DNA of 50,374 bases from positions 1-50,374 of the forward strand of contig JAKITW010000011.1 in assembly GCA_021647905.1 (NCBI GenBank), in the 5' to 3' direction. Both the position numbers and the translations under genes were made by a program. Shown here in pieces: positions 31,297 through 40,536 of this stretch. Under the pieces are notes generated by a model. It was not told the origin of the DNA and searched no databases. It saw only the letters and a program-made list of their open reading frames with translations. Source of the DNA: Desulfobacterales bacterium. GTDB taxonomy: Bacteria > Desulfobacterota > Desulfobulbia > Desulfobulbales > BM004. Within the stretch, counting starts at the first letter, position 1; every line of letters starts with the position of its first letter.

Positions 31297-32646
31297 ATGA
31301 AAAGAACCACCCTGTGTAGCCGCCAGACCGGCCCTGTTTCCCTTGAAACAGCCCTCCTGGCCATTATCGTTCTCCTGGGCACGGCCTGTTTCCCCGGCCC
31401 GGCATTATCCGGCCCGTACATCAACTCCGCCCATGGCGATACCACCTCCGGGGTCAGCCGCAACAGCACCGCCGCTTTGGGCTACACCAGGGGCAACTGT
31501 GCCCACTGCCATGAACAGCATGCCAGCATCAACGGCTCCGAACCGAGCCCAACCAGTGGCGGGCCGGACATATACGCCCTGTTCTACACCAACTTCGTCA
31601 GCCAGACCGACGGCTTCTGTCTCAAATGTCACGTTGTTCTCAGCTCCGAGCAGTCCGGCGGCATCACCAACCGCAGTTACAGTTACCGGGCCGGTGGCTG
31701 GACCAGTGATACCCTGGCTGATATAACCGAGGCCTTTTCCTTTACCTCGCCCTCCTCATCCCACAATTTGGGCGACATTTCCACATTTATCACCGGCAAG
31801 TGGGGTTATACCGCTGATTCCAACCCCTGCGTTGCCTGCCATAACCCCCATGCGGCCCAGGGCGATCCGCTGGGCGATTCGACCTTGCCCAAGAGTAGCG
31901 CCACCCGGGGCTGGACCGTGTCCCGGCCGGCGGAACACAACTCCAGTCCCTGGGATGTGTGGGGCGATGATGCCGGTGAAAAAATGTCCGACTACACTGC
32001 CAGCTACCAGGCCCCTTATCGCTTCGGTTCCACCAGTGCCTATGAGCCGGACGGTTCAACCACCCAGGACGGCTCCAACCTGGCGGATTTCAATACCTTC
32101 TGCACCGACTGCCATAACAGCACAAACATTATCTACAGCAACAACCTGGCCAGAAATCTGCGTACCATTGACTGGGATAACGAGAAACACGGCCGCGGCA
32201 ACGCCGACACCAGCCTGTGCGGTGATGATCCCTATCCCAACGGCACCACGGGCCTGGGCAAGGTGCTTTCCTGCCTGGACTGCCACGAGCCCCATGGCTC
32301 GACCAATGCCTTTCTGATCAGGCCGGAGGTAAACGGCGGCGTGCTGGCCGGTTCCATCGGCGCCTTTTCCACCACTGACTGGCAGTATCTCTGTGACAGA
32401 TGCCATCAGGATGACAAGGAGATCAACTCATCCTGTCAGGAAGACCATTACTATATCAGTCACCATCAAAACACCGGCTGCAACTCCGACGCACCCTATT
32501 CCCCCTCCAGTTGCGGCTCATGCCACAGTGGCGGCGGTGGCGGCGGCCCCCCCAGCTGTACTTCCAGCCGTGCAAAAAAAATCTGTAGCGACTGCCATTT
32601 TCACGGTTCCACGAACCCGTATGACTCCAGTCAACGCACGTTTTAG
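31297..32646 (+). CDS. Periplasmic octaheme c-type cytochrome
   Basis: 449 residues with a Sec signal peptide (hydrophobic core about 15-35, ending near ALSG-PY). Eight CxxCH heme-binding motifs are visible: CAHCH, CLKCH, CVACH, CTDCH, CLDCH, CDRCH, CGSCH and CSDCH. Several are followed by an H a few residues later (CHEQH, CHNPH, CHEPH), as in doubled-CxxCH type proteins. A Gly-rich stretch precedes the last heme. It lies 54 bp before the hydrogenase small subunit on the same strand, so it is a candidate electron acceptor or donor for that enzyme. ATG 31297 is preferred over GTG 31294. Confidence 0.9.
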   Translation: MKRTTLCSRQTGPVSLETALLAIIVLLGTACFPGPALSGPYINSAHGDTTSGVSRNSTAALGYTRGNCAHCHEQHASINGSEPSPTSGGPDIYALFYTNFVSQTDGFCLKCHVVLSSEQSGGITNRSYSYRAGGWTSDTLADITEAFSFTSPSSSHNLGDISTFITGKWGYTADSNPCVACHNPHAAQGDPLGDSTLPKSSATRGWTVSRPAEHNSSPWDVWGDDAGEKMSDYTASYQAPYRFGSTSAYEPDGSTTQDGSNLADFNTFCTDCHNSTNIIYSNNLARNLRTIDWDNEKHGRGNADTSLCGDDPYPNGTTGLGKVLSCLDCHEPHGSTNAFLIRPEVNGGVLAGSIGAFSTTDWQYLCDRCHQDDKEINSSCQEDHYYISHHQNTGCNSDAPYSPSSCGSCHSGGGGGGPPSCTSSRAKKICSDCHFHGSTNPYDSSQRTF

Positions 32647-32700
32647 CCTGCTTTTCTTCACGGCCGAGGGCCGGCCCTTATCCCCGGAGAGGTGATCGCT

Positions 32701-33651
32701 ATGGGTGATTTTTCCTTGTTATGGCTCCAGTCCGCGGCCTGCGGCGGGGACTCCATGTCGCTGCTGGGCCTTGAAAACCCGAATCTTATTGAACTGCTCG
32801 GCAACCAGGGGATCACCCTGCTCTGGCACCCCTCCCTGTCACCGGAACGGCCCCGGCAGTTACAGACGATCATTGACGCCATTCTCGCGGATGACCGGCA
32901 CCTGGACCTCCTCTGCATTGAAGGCGCCATTGTCAACGGGCCCGAGGGCACCGGCCTGGCGGATGTCCTCGGCGGCCGGCCCAAGCGTGACCTGATCGGC
33001 GAACTATGTGCCAGGGCGAAGTTTGTTCTGGCCATGGGCACCTGCGCCTCCTACGGGGGCATTCCCGCGGCCCCGCCCAATCCCATGGACGTCACCGGGA
33101 TGCAGTGGCGGAACAAGGAGCCGGGCGGGCTGCTGGCCCCGGACTGGCTGTCCCGGGGCGGGCTGCCGGTGATCAATGTTGCCGGTTGTCCGGCCCACCC
33201 CCTGAACATGGCCCAATCGATTATCAACCTGCTCATCCAGGGCACGGCAATGGTCCTGGACGAGTGGAATCGTCCGCAAGAGAGCTACAACACCATGGTC
33301 CACCAGGGCTGCACCCGTAACGAATACCATGAGTACGACATGGAGGAGACCGACTTCGGCGGCCGGGGCTGCCTTTTTTTCAACCTGGGCTGCCAGGGGC
33401 CGAAGACCAGCGGTTCCTGCAACTCCTCCCTGTGGAACAACCAGAAAAGCAAGCCCCGGGCCGGGGTGCCCTGCTTTGGCTGCACCTCACCCTCCTTTCC
33501 GAAAAACAAGGACTTCTTCAAGACCGACAAGATCGGCGATGTGCCGGTGGAACTGCCGACCGGGGTGGAGCGGCCCAATTACATGGCCTACAAGGGGCTG
33601 GCCAAGGCAGCGGCCCCCCAGCGTCTGAAAGACCGGACCACCGGACTTTAG
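32701..33651 (+). CDS. [NiFe] hydrogenase small subunit with CxxD proximal motif
   Basis: 316 residues. Electron-transfer subunit with three Fe-S clusters. The N-terminal ligand motif is Cys14-Gly-Gly-Asp17 (LQSAACGGDSMSLL) where most hydrogenases have CxxC; Cys115 (GTCASYGG) and Cys163 (AGCPAHP) complete the proximal site. Distal and medial ligands appear to be His201, Cys204, Cys224, Cys231, Cys240, Cys258 and Cys261. No Tat signal peptide is present, so the enzyme is likely cytoplasmic or membrane-associated from inside. ATG 32701 follows GGAGAGG; the upstream GTG at 32692 was rejected. 19 bp before the large subunit. Confidence 0.93.
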   Translation: MGDFSLLWLQSAACGGDSMSLLGLENPNLIELLGNQGITLLWHPSLSPERPRQLQTIIDAILADDRHLDLLCIEGAIVNGPEGTGLADVLGGRPKRDLIGELCARAKFVLAMGTCASYGGIPAAPPNPMDVTGMQWRNKEPGGLLAPDWLSRGGLPVINVAGCPAHPLNMAQSIINLLIQGTAMVLDEWNRPQESYNTMVHQGCTRNEYHEYDMEETDFGGRGCLFFNLGCQGPKTSGSCNSSLWNNQKSKPRAGVPCFGCTSPSFPKNKDFFKTDKIGDVPVELPTGVERPNYMAYKGLAKAAAPQRLKDRTTGL

Positions 33652-33670
33652 GATTCAAGGATCGGAACCC

Positions 33671-35224
33671 ATGGCGGATAATAAAAAAAACCTGACCGTT
33701 GAGCTGAACCGGGTTGAGGGTGATCTGGAGCTGAAACTGGTGGTGGAGGGCAACCGGATCGTTGACGCCCGGGCCGTGGGCCGGATGTACCGGGGGTTCG
33801 AGCAGATTCTGATCGGCCGCCATGCCCGTGACGGCCTGGTGATAACCCCGCGGGTCTGCGGCATCTGCAGCACCGCCCATTTATACGCCGCGGTAACCGC
33901 CATTGAGACCGCCTGGCAATGCCCGATCGGACCCAACGGCACCCGGGTGCGCAACCTCTGCCTCATGGCCGAGGAGGTCCAGAGCGATGCCCGCCACTCC
34001 TTTCTGATGTTTGCCATTGACTTCTGCAACCGCAGGTACCGCCACCATCCCCTCTACCCCCGGATAGAGGAGGCATTCCAGGTTTTCAAGGGAAGGATCT
34101 ACGCTGAAACCATCCGCCATACCAAGCAGTTGCTGGAAATTGTCGCCCTGTTCGGCGGCCAGTGGCCCCACTCCTCATATATGATTCCCGGCGGGGTGAC
34201 CACGGTGCGGAGCCGCAAGGAGTTGATCCGGGTGCAGACCATTCTGGACAGCTATCTCCGCTGGTACGAGGATTCGATCATCGGCTGTTCCAGCGAACGC
34301 TGGCTGGCCCTGCGCACCCGGGATGATTTTCATGCCTGGCTCGATGAGAAACAGGCCCACCGGGACAGTGCGGCCGGCCTGTTTCTCCGCTTCGGCCGGG
34401 AAGCAGGCCTGGCCGGGCTGGGGCGGGGCAACGACCGGTTGTTGAGCTATGGCGCCTGGTTCGAGCCCGAGGAATGGCAACCCCCTTTCCGGAAAAGGCC
34501 TTGCCGGCGGCGGGCCGGTTTTGTCAACGGTATTAACGGCCGGGTGGAAGAGTTTGTCGAGGAAAAAATCAAGGAACATATCGAGTATTCCTGGTTTGCC
34601 CGGCAGAGCGGCTCCGGCCCCCCGGCGGGCAACCGGACCATCCCGGAGTTCGCTCCCAACTCGAAACGGTACAGTTGGGCCAAGGCCCCTCGCTACGACG
34701 GTCAGGTGGTTGAGATGGGGGCCCTGGCCGAACTGGTGGTTGCCGGCGATCCCTTGATGTCCTCGTTTTTCCGGGAGCAAGGCGCCACGGTCTGGCTGCG
34801 GGAACTGGCCCGGCTGCACCGGCCGCTGCTCACCCTCAATCATATGCGGGAGATCGTCCGCACCATGCTGGGACCGGACTTTGAACAGCCGTTTTACCTG
34901 AGCCCAAAAACGGTTTACAGCGGATCGGGCCGGGGCCTGATCCAGGCGGCCCGGGGCGGACTCGGCCACTGGGTGAGCTTTGCCGACAACCGGATCACCG
35001 GCTATCAGATCATCTCGCCGACCACCTGGAACGCATCACCCCGTGATAACCTGGACCGGCCCGGCCACTGGGAGACCACCCTGATCAACACCGAGATCGC
35101 GGACCTGGAAAACCCGGTGGAAATAGAACATATCATCCGTTCCCACGATGCCTGCCTGGTCTGCTGCGTCCATTTCCTCGATACCGGCAGAAAGCTCTCC
35201 TTTGGCCTGGGGCCCACGCGGTAA
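33671..35224 (+). CDS. [NiFe] hydrogenase large (catalytic) subunit
   Basis: 517 residues. Holds the Ni-Fe(CN)2CO centre. The N-terminal ligand motif is RVCGICSTAH (Cys63, Cys66). The C-terminal motif is DACLVCCVH (Cys495, Cys498, His501), with Ala where Pro is usual. A 16-residue tail after His501 is the peptide expected to be removed by the maturation protease encoded next. VELNRVEGDLELKL near the start is also typical. Subgroup uncertain: the partner's Asp ligand recalls actinobacterial-type (1h) and 2a enzymes. The hyp maturation genes are not in this window. Confidence 0.94.
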   Translation: MADNKKNLTVELNRVEGDLELKLVVEGNRIVDARAVGRMYRGFEQILIGRHARDGLVITPRVCGICSTAHLYAAVTAIETAWQCPIGPNGTRVRNLCLMAEEVQSDARHSFLMFAIDFCNRRYRHHPLYPRIEEAFQVFKGRIYAETIRHTKQLLEIVALFGGQWPHSSYMIPGGVTTVRSRKELIRVQTILDSYLRWYEDSIIGCSSERWLALRTRDDFHAWLDEKQAHRDSAAGLFLRFGREAGLAGLGRGNDRLLSYGAWFEPEEWQPPFRKRPCRRRAGFVNGINGRVEEFVEEKIKEHIEYSWFARQSGSGPPAGNRTIPEFAPNSKRYSWAKAPRYDGQVVEMGALAELVVAGDPLMSSFFREQGATVWLRELARLHRPLLTLNHMREIVRTMLGPDFEQPFYLSPKTVYSGSGRGLIQAARGGLGHWVSFADNRITGYQIISPTTWNASPRDNLDRPGHWETTLINTEIADLENPVEIEHIIRSHDACLVCCVHFLDTGRKLSFGLGPTR

Positions 35225-35300
35225 TCAAAACAATAGGCAACAACCGGCCGGTCGTCGCCTATTCCCGCGATCGGTTACGGGCCGGAGGAGGGAAGCGGTT

Positions 35301-35756
35301 GTGATCCATATCGTCTGTTTCGGCAATCTCTGGGCCGGGGACGACGGCTTCGGGATCCATGTCTTTGAGGAACTGGCCCGGCTGGACCCGCTGCCCGGGG
35401 TGAAGATCTTTGATGCCGGCCTGCTCGGGCTCGGGGCTCTGAGCTGCTTTGAACAATGTGACAAGGTAATTGTAGTCGATGCCCTGCGGGGCTCCGGCAA
35501 GGTCGGTGTGGTCCTTCGTCTGAATGCCGCGGAGATGGCTCTCCATTACCCGGTCTACAGCGAGCACGCCCTGGGGGTGAATTTTCTGCTCCGCGTACTC
35601 CCCATTGCCCTGGCCGGACAGACCCTGCCGGAGATCGTTATCCTGGCCGCGCGGATCAAGGAGGCGCGGCCGGCGGACAACCGCCTCAGCGGTCCGGTCC
35701 GGGCGGCCCTGCCCCTGGTCCTGGCCCTGATAACCGAAGAACTTTTGACCTGTTGA
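35301..35756 (+). CDS. Hydrogenase maturation protease (HyaD/HybD family)
   Basis: 151 residues. Endopeptidase that trims the large subunit's C-terminal tail after nickel insertion. It starts VIHIVCFGNLWAGDDGFGIH, with Asp residues at the family metal-sensing site (GDDGFG), then KIFDAGLLGLGALSCFE, VIVVDALRG and EHALGVNFLL. The GTG at 35301 is preceded by GGAGGAGGG; the longer frame from 35148 lies in the large-subunit gene. Its stop is 11 bp before the ATG of the PAS-SpoIIE gene. Confidence 0.92.
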   Translation: MIHIVCFGNLWAGDDGFGIHVFEELARLDPLPGVKIFDAGLLGLGALSCFEQCDKVIVVDALRGSGKVGVVLRLNAAEMALHYPVYSEHALGVNFLLRVLPIALAGQTLPEIVILAARIKEARPADNRLSGPVRAALPLVLALITEELLTC

Positions 35757-35767
35757 ACCAGAAGAAG

Positions 35768-37162
35768 ATGGCGGAAACGGTGGAGGAAAGGCGCCAGCGG
35801 CAACTGGAGGCCCTGGAAGCGGAGCTTGAGAGCCTGCGGCTGGCAGCCGCGGAGCAGGAAGCCCTGGTCCGGGACGGCTATCTCCGTTCGGATGCCATGC
35901 TGCAGGAGGTGATGAACGACAAGGCCGCCCTCCAGGCAAAAGAGACCGGACTGGCCCGGGCCAACGAGTTCACCAGCCTGGTGCTGGACATGATGGACGA
36001 GGTCCTGATCGTTCTGGGGACCGACGGCAGGATCCAGCGGGTGAACAAGAAACTGACCGATCTCCTGGGCCGCACCGTCACGGAACTGACCGGCGCCAAC
36101 CCGGATCTGCTTTTTTCCGGCGCAAGCCTTTCCCTTTGCCAGTGGTTCTTTGACCCGGGCCTCTGCGCCAGCGACTCGATCACCTATCAGTTCTTCTCCT
36201 GGAATCCCCAGAAACAGACGGAGTTGACCCTGATCGCCCGCAACGGCCGGGAGATCCCGCATGATTTCCGCAGTTCCATTCTGCACAATTTTCAGGGCAA
36301 AAAGGTGGGCGTGGTCATTGTTGGGATCGACCTGCGCGAACTCAAGGCAAAAAACGAGATGCTCAACCAGTCGCTGCAGGAGGTGCAGGAGGCCAACCGC
36401 CAGATTATGGACTCCATCCGCTACGCCCGGACGATCCAGCGCTCCCTGCTCTCCGACCGGAAGATGGTCGAACAGCGCCTGGCCCGCAGTTTTTTCATCT
36501 GGGAACCCCGGGATGTCATTGGCGGGGATATCTACCATGTCTATCCCCTGGAGAACGGCAATCTTATCATCTCCCTGTTCGATTGTACCGGCCACGGGGT
36601 GCCGGGGGCCTTCATGACGATGCTGGTCTCGGGCAAGCTGCACCATGCGATCCGCAGCGCAAAGATCTCTTCTCCGGCCGTGATTCTCAAATATCTGAAT
36701 CAGTCCGTGCGCTCGGCCCTGCATCAGGACTCGGACCAGCCGTCATCGGATGACGGCCTGGAGGCGGCGGTATGTCTCCTTGACCGGACCGGCTCCACCC
36801 TGACCTTTGCCGGGGCCCGGCTTTCCCTGCACTATATTCACAACCGTAAAGCAGTGACCGTGACAGGGGACCGGCAGAGCCTGGGCTACCGGAAATCGAA
36901 CCCGGACCATGATTTCACTGAGCATCAAATCCCCCTGGAGCAAGATATTGCCTTTTACCTGTGGACCGACGGCATCACCGACCAGGTGGGCGGAGACAAG
37001 GGGCTCCCGTTCGGCCGGACGCGATTAACGGAACTGTTGCTTGAGATTCACCAGTTGCCATTTGACCGGCAGCAGGAGTTGATCCGGCAGGCCCTTGCGA
37101 CCTTTACCGGGGAGGAACAACGGCGGGACGACCTGACCGTGATCGGATTTTCGCCAGGGTGA
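35768..37162 (+). CDS. PAS domain and SpoIIE-type PP2C phosphatase
   Basis: 464 residues, soluble. An N-terminal coiled coil (about 5-60) precedes a PAS domain (about 65-200, MMDEVLIVLGTDGRIQRVNK) and a linker coiled coil (about 195-230). The SpoIIE domain (about 235-460) has metal-binding RDVIGGDIYHV, FDCTGHGVPGAFMTML, YLWTDGITDQ and RRDDLTVIGF. Such enzymes dephosphorylate anti-sigma-factor antagonists in partner-switching pathways. It lies 11 bp after the hydrogenase protease, so it may link redox or H2 status to gene control. No anti-sigma or antagonist gene is next to it. Confidence 0.88.
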   Translation: MAETVEERRQRQLEALEAELESLRLAAAEQEALVRDGYLRSDAMLQEVMNDKAALQAKETGLARANEFTSLVLDMMDEVLIVLGTDGRIQRVNKKLTDLLGRTVTELTGANPDLLFSGASLSLCQWFFDPGLCASDSITYQFFSWNPQKQTELTLIARNGREIPHDFRSSILHNFQGKKVGVVIVGIDLRELKAKNEMLNQSLQEVQEANRQIMDSIRYARTIQRSLLSDRKMVEQRLARSFFIWEPRDVIGGDIYHVYPLENGNLIISLFDCTGHGVPGAFMTMLVSGKLHHAIRSAKISSPAVILKYLNQSVRSALHQDSDQPSSDDGLEAAVCLLDRTGSTLTFAGARLSLHYIHNRKAVTVTGDRQSLGYRKSNPDHDFTEHQIPLEQDIAFYLWTDGITDQVGGDKGLPFGRTRLTELLLEIHQLPFDRQQELIRQALATFTGEEQRRDDLTVIGFSPG

Positions 37163-37208
37163 CAGGAACCGGCAGCTGAAACCAGGTAACCGGCTGACGA
37201 GAATTTAC

Positions 37209-37236
37209 AGAAAAGAAAGTTGCTTTATCAAGCAAC
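37209..37236 (-). terminator. Terminator after the lpxB-smr operon
   Basis: Stem GTTGCTT-TATC-AAGCAAC (37219-37236). On the minus strand it is followed by TTTCTTTTC. It lies about 30 bp past the Smr stop codon. The remaining gap to the SpoIIE gene is empty. Confidence 0.65.
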
Positions 37237-37265
37237 TGAAGCAGGTAAGGCTGGTTAGTTACGGA

Positions 37266-37553
37266 TTATCGCTGCTGGTCAGCCGGCCGCAACTCGACCA
37301 GGGTCGCGCCCCAGCTGCCGCCGTCCCCGCCGGCCAGCCGGTAGGAGCGGACCATGGGCAGCCGGTCGAGGATGGCGTGTACGGTGCGGCGCAAGGTGCC
37401 GGTGCCCTTGCCGTGGATGATCCGCACCTGATAGATATCCCGGGCCCGGCACTCTTCGAGATAGTCAGGCACCAGGTCCTTTACCTCGCGGGGCAAGAAG
37501 GTATGCAGATCCAGGGTCCCGTCAATGGGAAGCTCGAATATCTCCTGGTCCAT
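37266..37553 (-). CDS. Smr domain protein
   Basis: 95 residues, essentially a single Smr (MutS2 C-terminal) domain. The signatures are TLDLHTFLPREV (DLHG-type) and VRIIHGKGTGTLRRTVHAIL (HGKGxGxLR), then GSWGATLVEL (GGxGATIV-type). Smr domains nick or bind nucleic acids, especially branched DNA or stalled-ribosome mRNA. No MutS portion is present, so this is a stand-alone Smr. It starts 3 bp after the lpxB stop, so the two are co-transcribed. Confidence 0.92.
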   Translation of the reverse strand: MDQEIFELPIDGTLDLHTFLPREVKDLVPDYLEECRARDIYQVRIIHGKGTGTLRRTVHAILDRLPMVRSYRLAGGDGGSWGATLVELRPADQQR

Positions 37554-37556
37554 GCC

Positions 37557-38711
37557 CTACCCTCCTGTCATCTCCAGGATAAGCCGGGCGCAGCGGCGCG
37601 AGGCCCCGGGACCGCCCAGCTGTTGCCGGACCCCGGCCAGTTCCGCGGCCATCTTCCGGTGCGCTGTTTCATCCAGGAGCAGGGGTGTTATGGCGGCGGC
37701 CAGTTTTTCCGGGGTAGCGTCGTTCTGTAATAACTCCGGCACCACCTCCCGGCCGGCGATGAGGTTGACCAGGGAGGCGTACCTGACCTTGATGAAGTGG
37801 CGGGCGAGATGATAGGTCAAGGGGGAGACCCGGTAGCTGACCACCATCGGGACATTGAGGATGGCCAGTTCCAGGGCCACGGTGCCCGAGGCGGCCAGGA
37901 CCGCGGCGCAGACCGCCATCAGGTCGTAGCGGGCCTCGGTGCTGACCCGGATATCGAGGCGGGTACCGGCCAGGCCGTGGTTGTCGAGATCGGCCCGGCC
38001 CAGGGTGGATGCCAGGGGCAGCAGAAAAACCGGATTGTTGAGTTCAGGGGCTATTCTTTCCGCGGCAGCGATAAAGAGCGGCAACATCCGGGCGATCTCC
38101 TGGCGGCGGCTGCCGGGCAGAAGTCCCACCACGGTACGATCCGGCCCGATCCCCAGTTCCGCCCGCATCTCCGGACCGGACATGGTGGTGGCAACCGAGT
38201 CGAGCATCGGATTGCCGACAAAGTCCACTGCCATGCCGTGGCCGCGGAAATACTCCTCCTCAAAGGGCAGGATCACCGCCATCCGGTCCACGTATTTTTT
38301 GATTTTTTTAATCCGCCCCTGCCGCCAGGCCCAGACCTTGGGGCTGATATAGTAGAGCACCGGGATATTCAGTTTATGGGCCTTTCTGGCCAGTATCAGG
38401 TTGAAACCCGGATAGTCGATAAGGACGAGAAGCGCCGGCGGCTGTTGCCGCAGCCGTTGCTCCAAGACCCGCATCGCCCGGCGGATCTTCCCCAATTGGC
38501 CCAGGACCTCCACCAGCCCCATCACCGCCAGGTCATTGATATCGACCAGGATATCCACCCCGGCCCCGGCCATCTCCCGGCCGCCCATGCCGGAGAGAGC
38601 ACAATCCGGGGCCAGATCGCGCAGTTCCCGGGCCAGGATGGCGCCGTGCTGGTCGCCGGATGCCTCGCCGGCCACGATCATGACACGGGCGGCGGCAGGC
38701 GATCTCTTCAT
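37557..38711 (-). CDS. lpxB: Lipid-A-disaccharide synthase
   Basis: 384 residues. Transfers 2,3-diacylglucosamine-1-P from its UDP-activated form (UDP-2,3-diacylglucosamine) onto lipid X, forming the lipid A disaccharide at the inner membrane. Motifs are VMIVAGEASGDQHGA, CALSGMGGREM, NDLAVMGLVEVLG, LVLIDYPGFNL, VLYYISPKVWAW and LLPGSRRQEI, then ASGTVALELAIL near the C-terminus. ATG 38711 matches the family start; the TTG at 38738 was rejected. It shares the Gram-negative LPS theme with kdsB and the KdnA-like gene. Confidence 0.96.
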   Translation of the reverse strand: MKRSPAAARVMIVAGEASGDQHGAILARELRDLAPDCALSGMGGREMAGAGVDILVDINDLAVMGLVEVLGQLGKIRRAMRVLEQRLRQQPPALLVLIDYPGFNLILARKAHKLNIPVLYYISPKVWAWRQGRIKKIKKYVDRMAVILPFEEEYFRGHGMAVDFVGNPMLDSVATTMSGPEMRAELGIGPDRTVVGLLPGSRRQEIARMLPLFIAAAERIAPELNNPVFLLPLASTLGRADLDNHGLAGTRLDIRVSTEARYDLMAVCAAVLAASGTVALELAILNVPMVVSYRVSPLTYHLARHFIKVRYASLVNLIAGREVVPELLQNDATPEKLAAAITPLLLDETAHRKMAAELAGVRQQLGGPGASRRCARLILEMTGG

Positions 38712-38771
38712 TGCTGGAGAATCGATTGAAGCGGACAAAAAATACCTGGGCTGTAGAGGTTCAGGAGTACA

Positions 38772-40328
38772 TTAAATCAGCAACTCATCTTCCTCCGGTT
38801 TGTGGCGGCGCCTGCGCTTGCCCGGCTTCCAGGGCACAAAGGTCAGGGCCAGGGCCGCTACCAGGCAGGCCAGCAGCCAGCCGCCGCCGTACATGATGAG
38901 CTGGTCGGTGGGATAGCCGCTGTAGTTTTCCTTGAGATCGCCGGTGAGCGACAGGTACAACAGGTAGACAAGGACAGCCGGGGTCACGAATTTCACCAGG
39001 ATATCCCAGAGACCCGGGATCCGGGTGCCCAGCCGGCTGACATGCTCGCGCAACACCCTGGCCTTCAAGACCCAGCCGATGATCAGACATTCGAGCAGGC
39101 CGCCCATGACCAGGCCGTAGTTGGTAATGAAGTGGTCGGCAATATCGAGCAAATACAGACCGCCCTGGGTGGTAAAAATAAGGCTGCCGACAAAACCGGC
39201 CGCACAGACAACGGTCACCACCCGGCCGCGCGGCCAGTCGAACTTGTCGGTTACAGCGCAGCTGAAGGCCTCGATCAGCGATATCCCCGAGGTCAGGCCG
39301 GCGATCACCAGCATCAGGAAGAAGATAATACCGAACAGGACGTTCATGCCGGGCAGCAAGGAGATGGCCTTGGGATAGACCACAAAGGCGAGCTGCGGCC
39401 CGCCCTTGATCGCCTCCTCAAACGGCACCCCCTGGCTCTGGGCCATGAAACCGACCACCCCGAACACGGCAAAACCGGCGACAAAGGAATAGAGACAGTT
39501 GACAACGCAGGTGATCAGGGCATTCTTGCCGATATCCGTTTTCCTGGGCAGGTAGCTGGCATAGGTGATCATGATGCCGAAGCCCAGGGACAGGGTGAAA
39601 AATATCTGGCCAAAGGCCGCGGCCCAGACCTTGCCGGCCTCGCTCCGCATCGCCGGGTCGGAAGAAAAAAGATTTATCTTGGCCCAGTCGGCATGCAGAT
39701 AATGGTTGCGGATGGCATCCCCGGCGCCTTCAAGGGAGACGCTCCACCCCACCAGGATGATGGTCAGGACGAAAAGTATCGGCATGAACACGACACTTGC
39801 CCGTTCAATCCCGTGACGGATGTCGCGGAAACAGATGATCCAGCAGAGAACCCAGACCAGCAGGGTCGCGGCAACAATCGGCACCCTGACCCCGCCAAGC
39901 TCGGCGGCGGAATCGCTCAACTGGAGGAACTGGTTGAAGAAAAAGGCCTGGGTGTCCGTGCCCCAGGCAAGGTTAAAGGAATAGAACAGGTAATTGATAC
40001 ACCAGCCGATCACCACCGAGTAGTAGAGCATGATCCCGAACATGGCGACAACCGGCATCCACCAGCCGAGCCATTCGAAACTTCCGCGAATCCTGGCAAA
40101 ACTGAGCGGTGACGACCCTTTCTCCCGGTGGCCGAGCCCATACTCGATGATCATGATCGGCATGCCGGCCACCAGCAGGGCCACCAGGTAGGGAACCAGA
40201 AAGGCGCCGCCGCCGTACTGGTGCGCCATATAACTGAACCGCCAGACATTGCCCAGTCCGATGGCCGAGCCGATGGCGGCCAGCAGGAAACCGGCGTTTG
40301 ACTTCCAGTTGCTTCTCTCCTGTGCCAT
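38772..40328 (-). CDS. Sodium-dependent neurotransmitter symporter-family transporter
   Basis: 518 residues, about 12 hydrophobic segments, LeuT fold. The N-terminal signature is AAIGSAIGLGNVWRF then GGGAFLVPYLVALLVAGMP. Later segments include FFTLSLGFGIMITYASYLP and GLTSGISLIEAFSC. It probably imports an amino acid or similar compound with sodium; the substrate cannot be read from sequence. ATG 40328 follows a GGGGGG run that can serve as ribosome-binding site; the longer frame to 40433 was rejected. The gap 40329-40536 shows no feature. Confidence 0.93.
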   Translation of the reverse strand: MAQERSNWKSNAGFLLAAIGSAIGLGNVWRFSYMAHQYGGGAFLVPYLVALLVAGMPIMIIEYGLGHREKGSSPLSFARIRGSFEWLGWWMPVVAMFGIMLYYSVVIGWCINYLFYSFNLAWGTDTQAFFFNQFLQLSDSAAELGGVRVPIVAATLLVWVLCWIICFRDIRHGIERASVVFMPILFVLTIILVGWSVSLEGAGDAIRNHYLHADWAKINLFSSDPAMRSEAGKVWAAAFGQIFFTLSLGFGIMITYASYLPRKTDIGKNALITCVVNCLYSFVAGFAVFGVVGFMAQSQGVPFEEAIKGGPQLAFVVYPKAISLLPGMNVLFGIIFFLMLVIAGLTSGISLIEAFSCAVTDKFDWPRGRVVTVVCAAGFVGSLIFTTQGGLYLLDIADHFITNYGLVMGGLLECLIIGWVLKARVLREHVSRLGTRIPGLWDILVKFVTPAVLVYLLYLSLTGDLKENYSGYPTDQLIMYGGGWLLACLVAALALTFVPWKPGKRRRRHKPEEDELLI

Positions 40329-40536
40329 GTCCCCCCCAGATCGTTCAGATTGTCTGAAGATACCGCTATCCAACCATGGCGGATCCGGCCTTGGACGCCC
40401 CTTGCCAGGGCCGGTCTGCTGTTGCGCCGCCACCAGAAAACATTGACCAACAGTCGAACATTCGAGTTACGAACAAAAAACGAAGAAACAACTACTCCTG
40501 AAATCCAACAGATTCCACCAGGTCGATTACAGTCCG

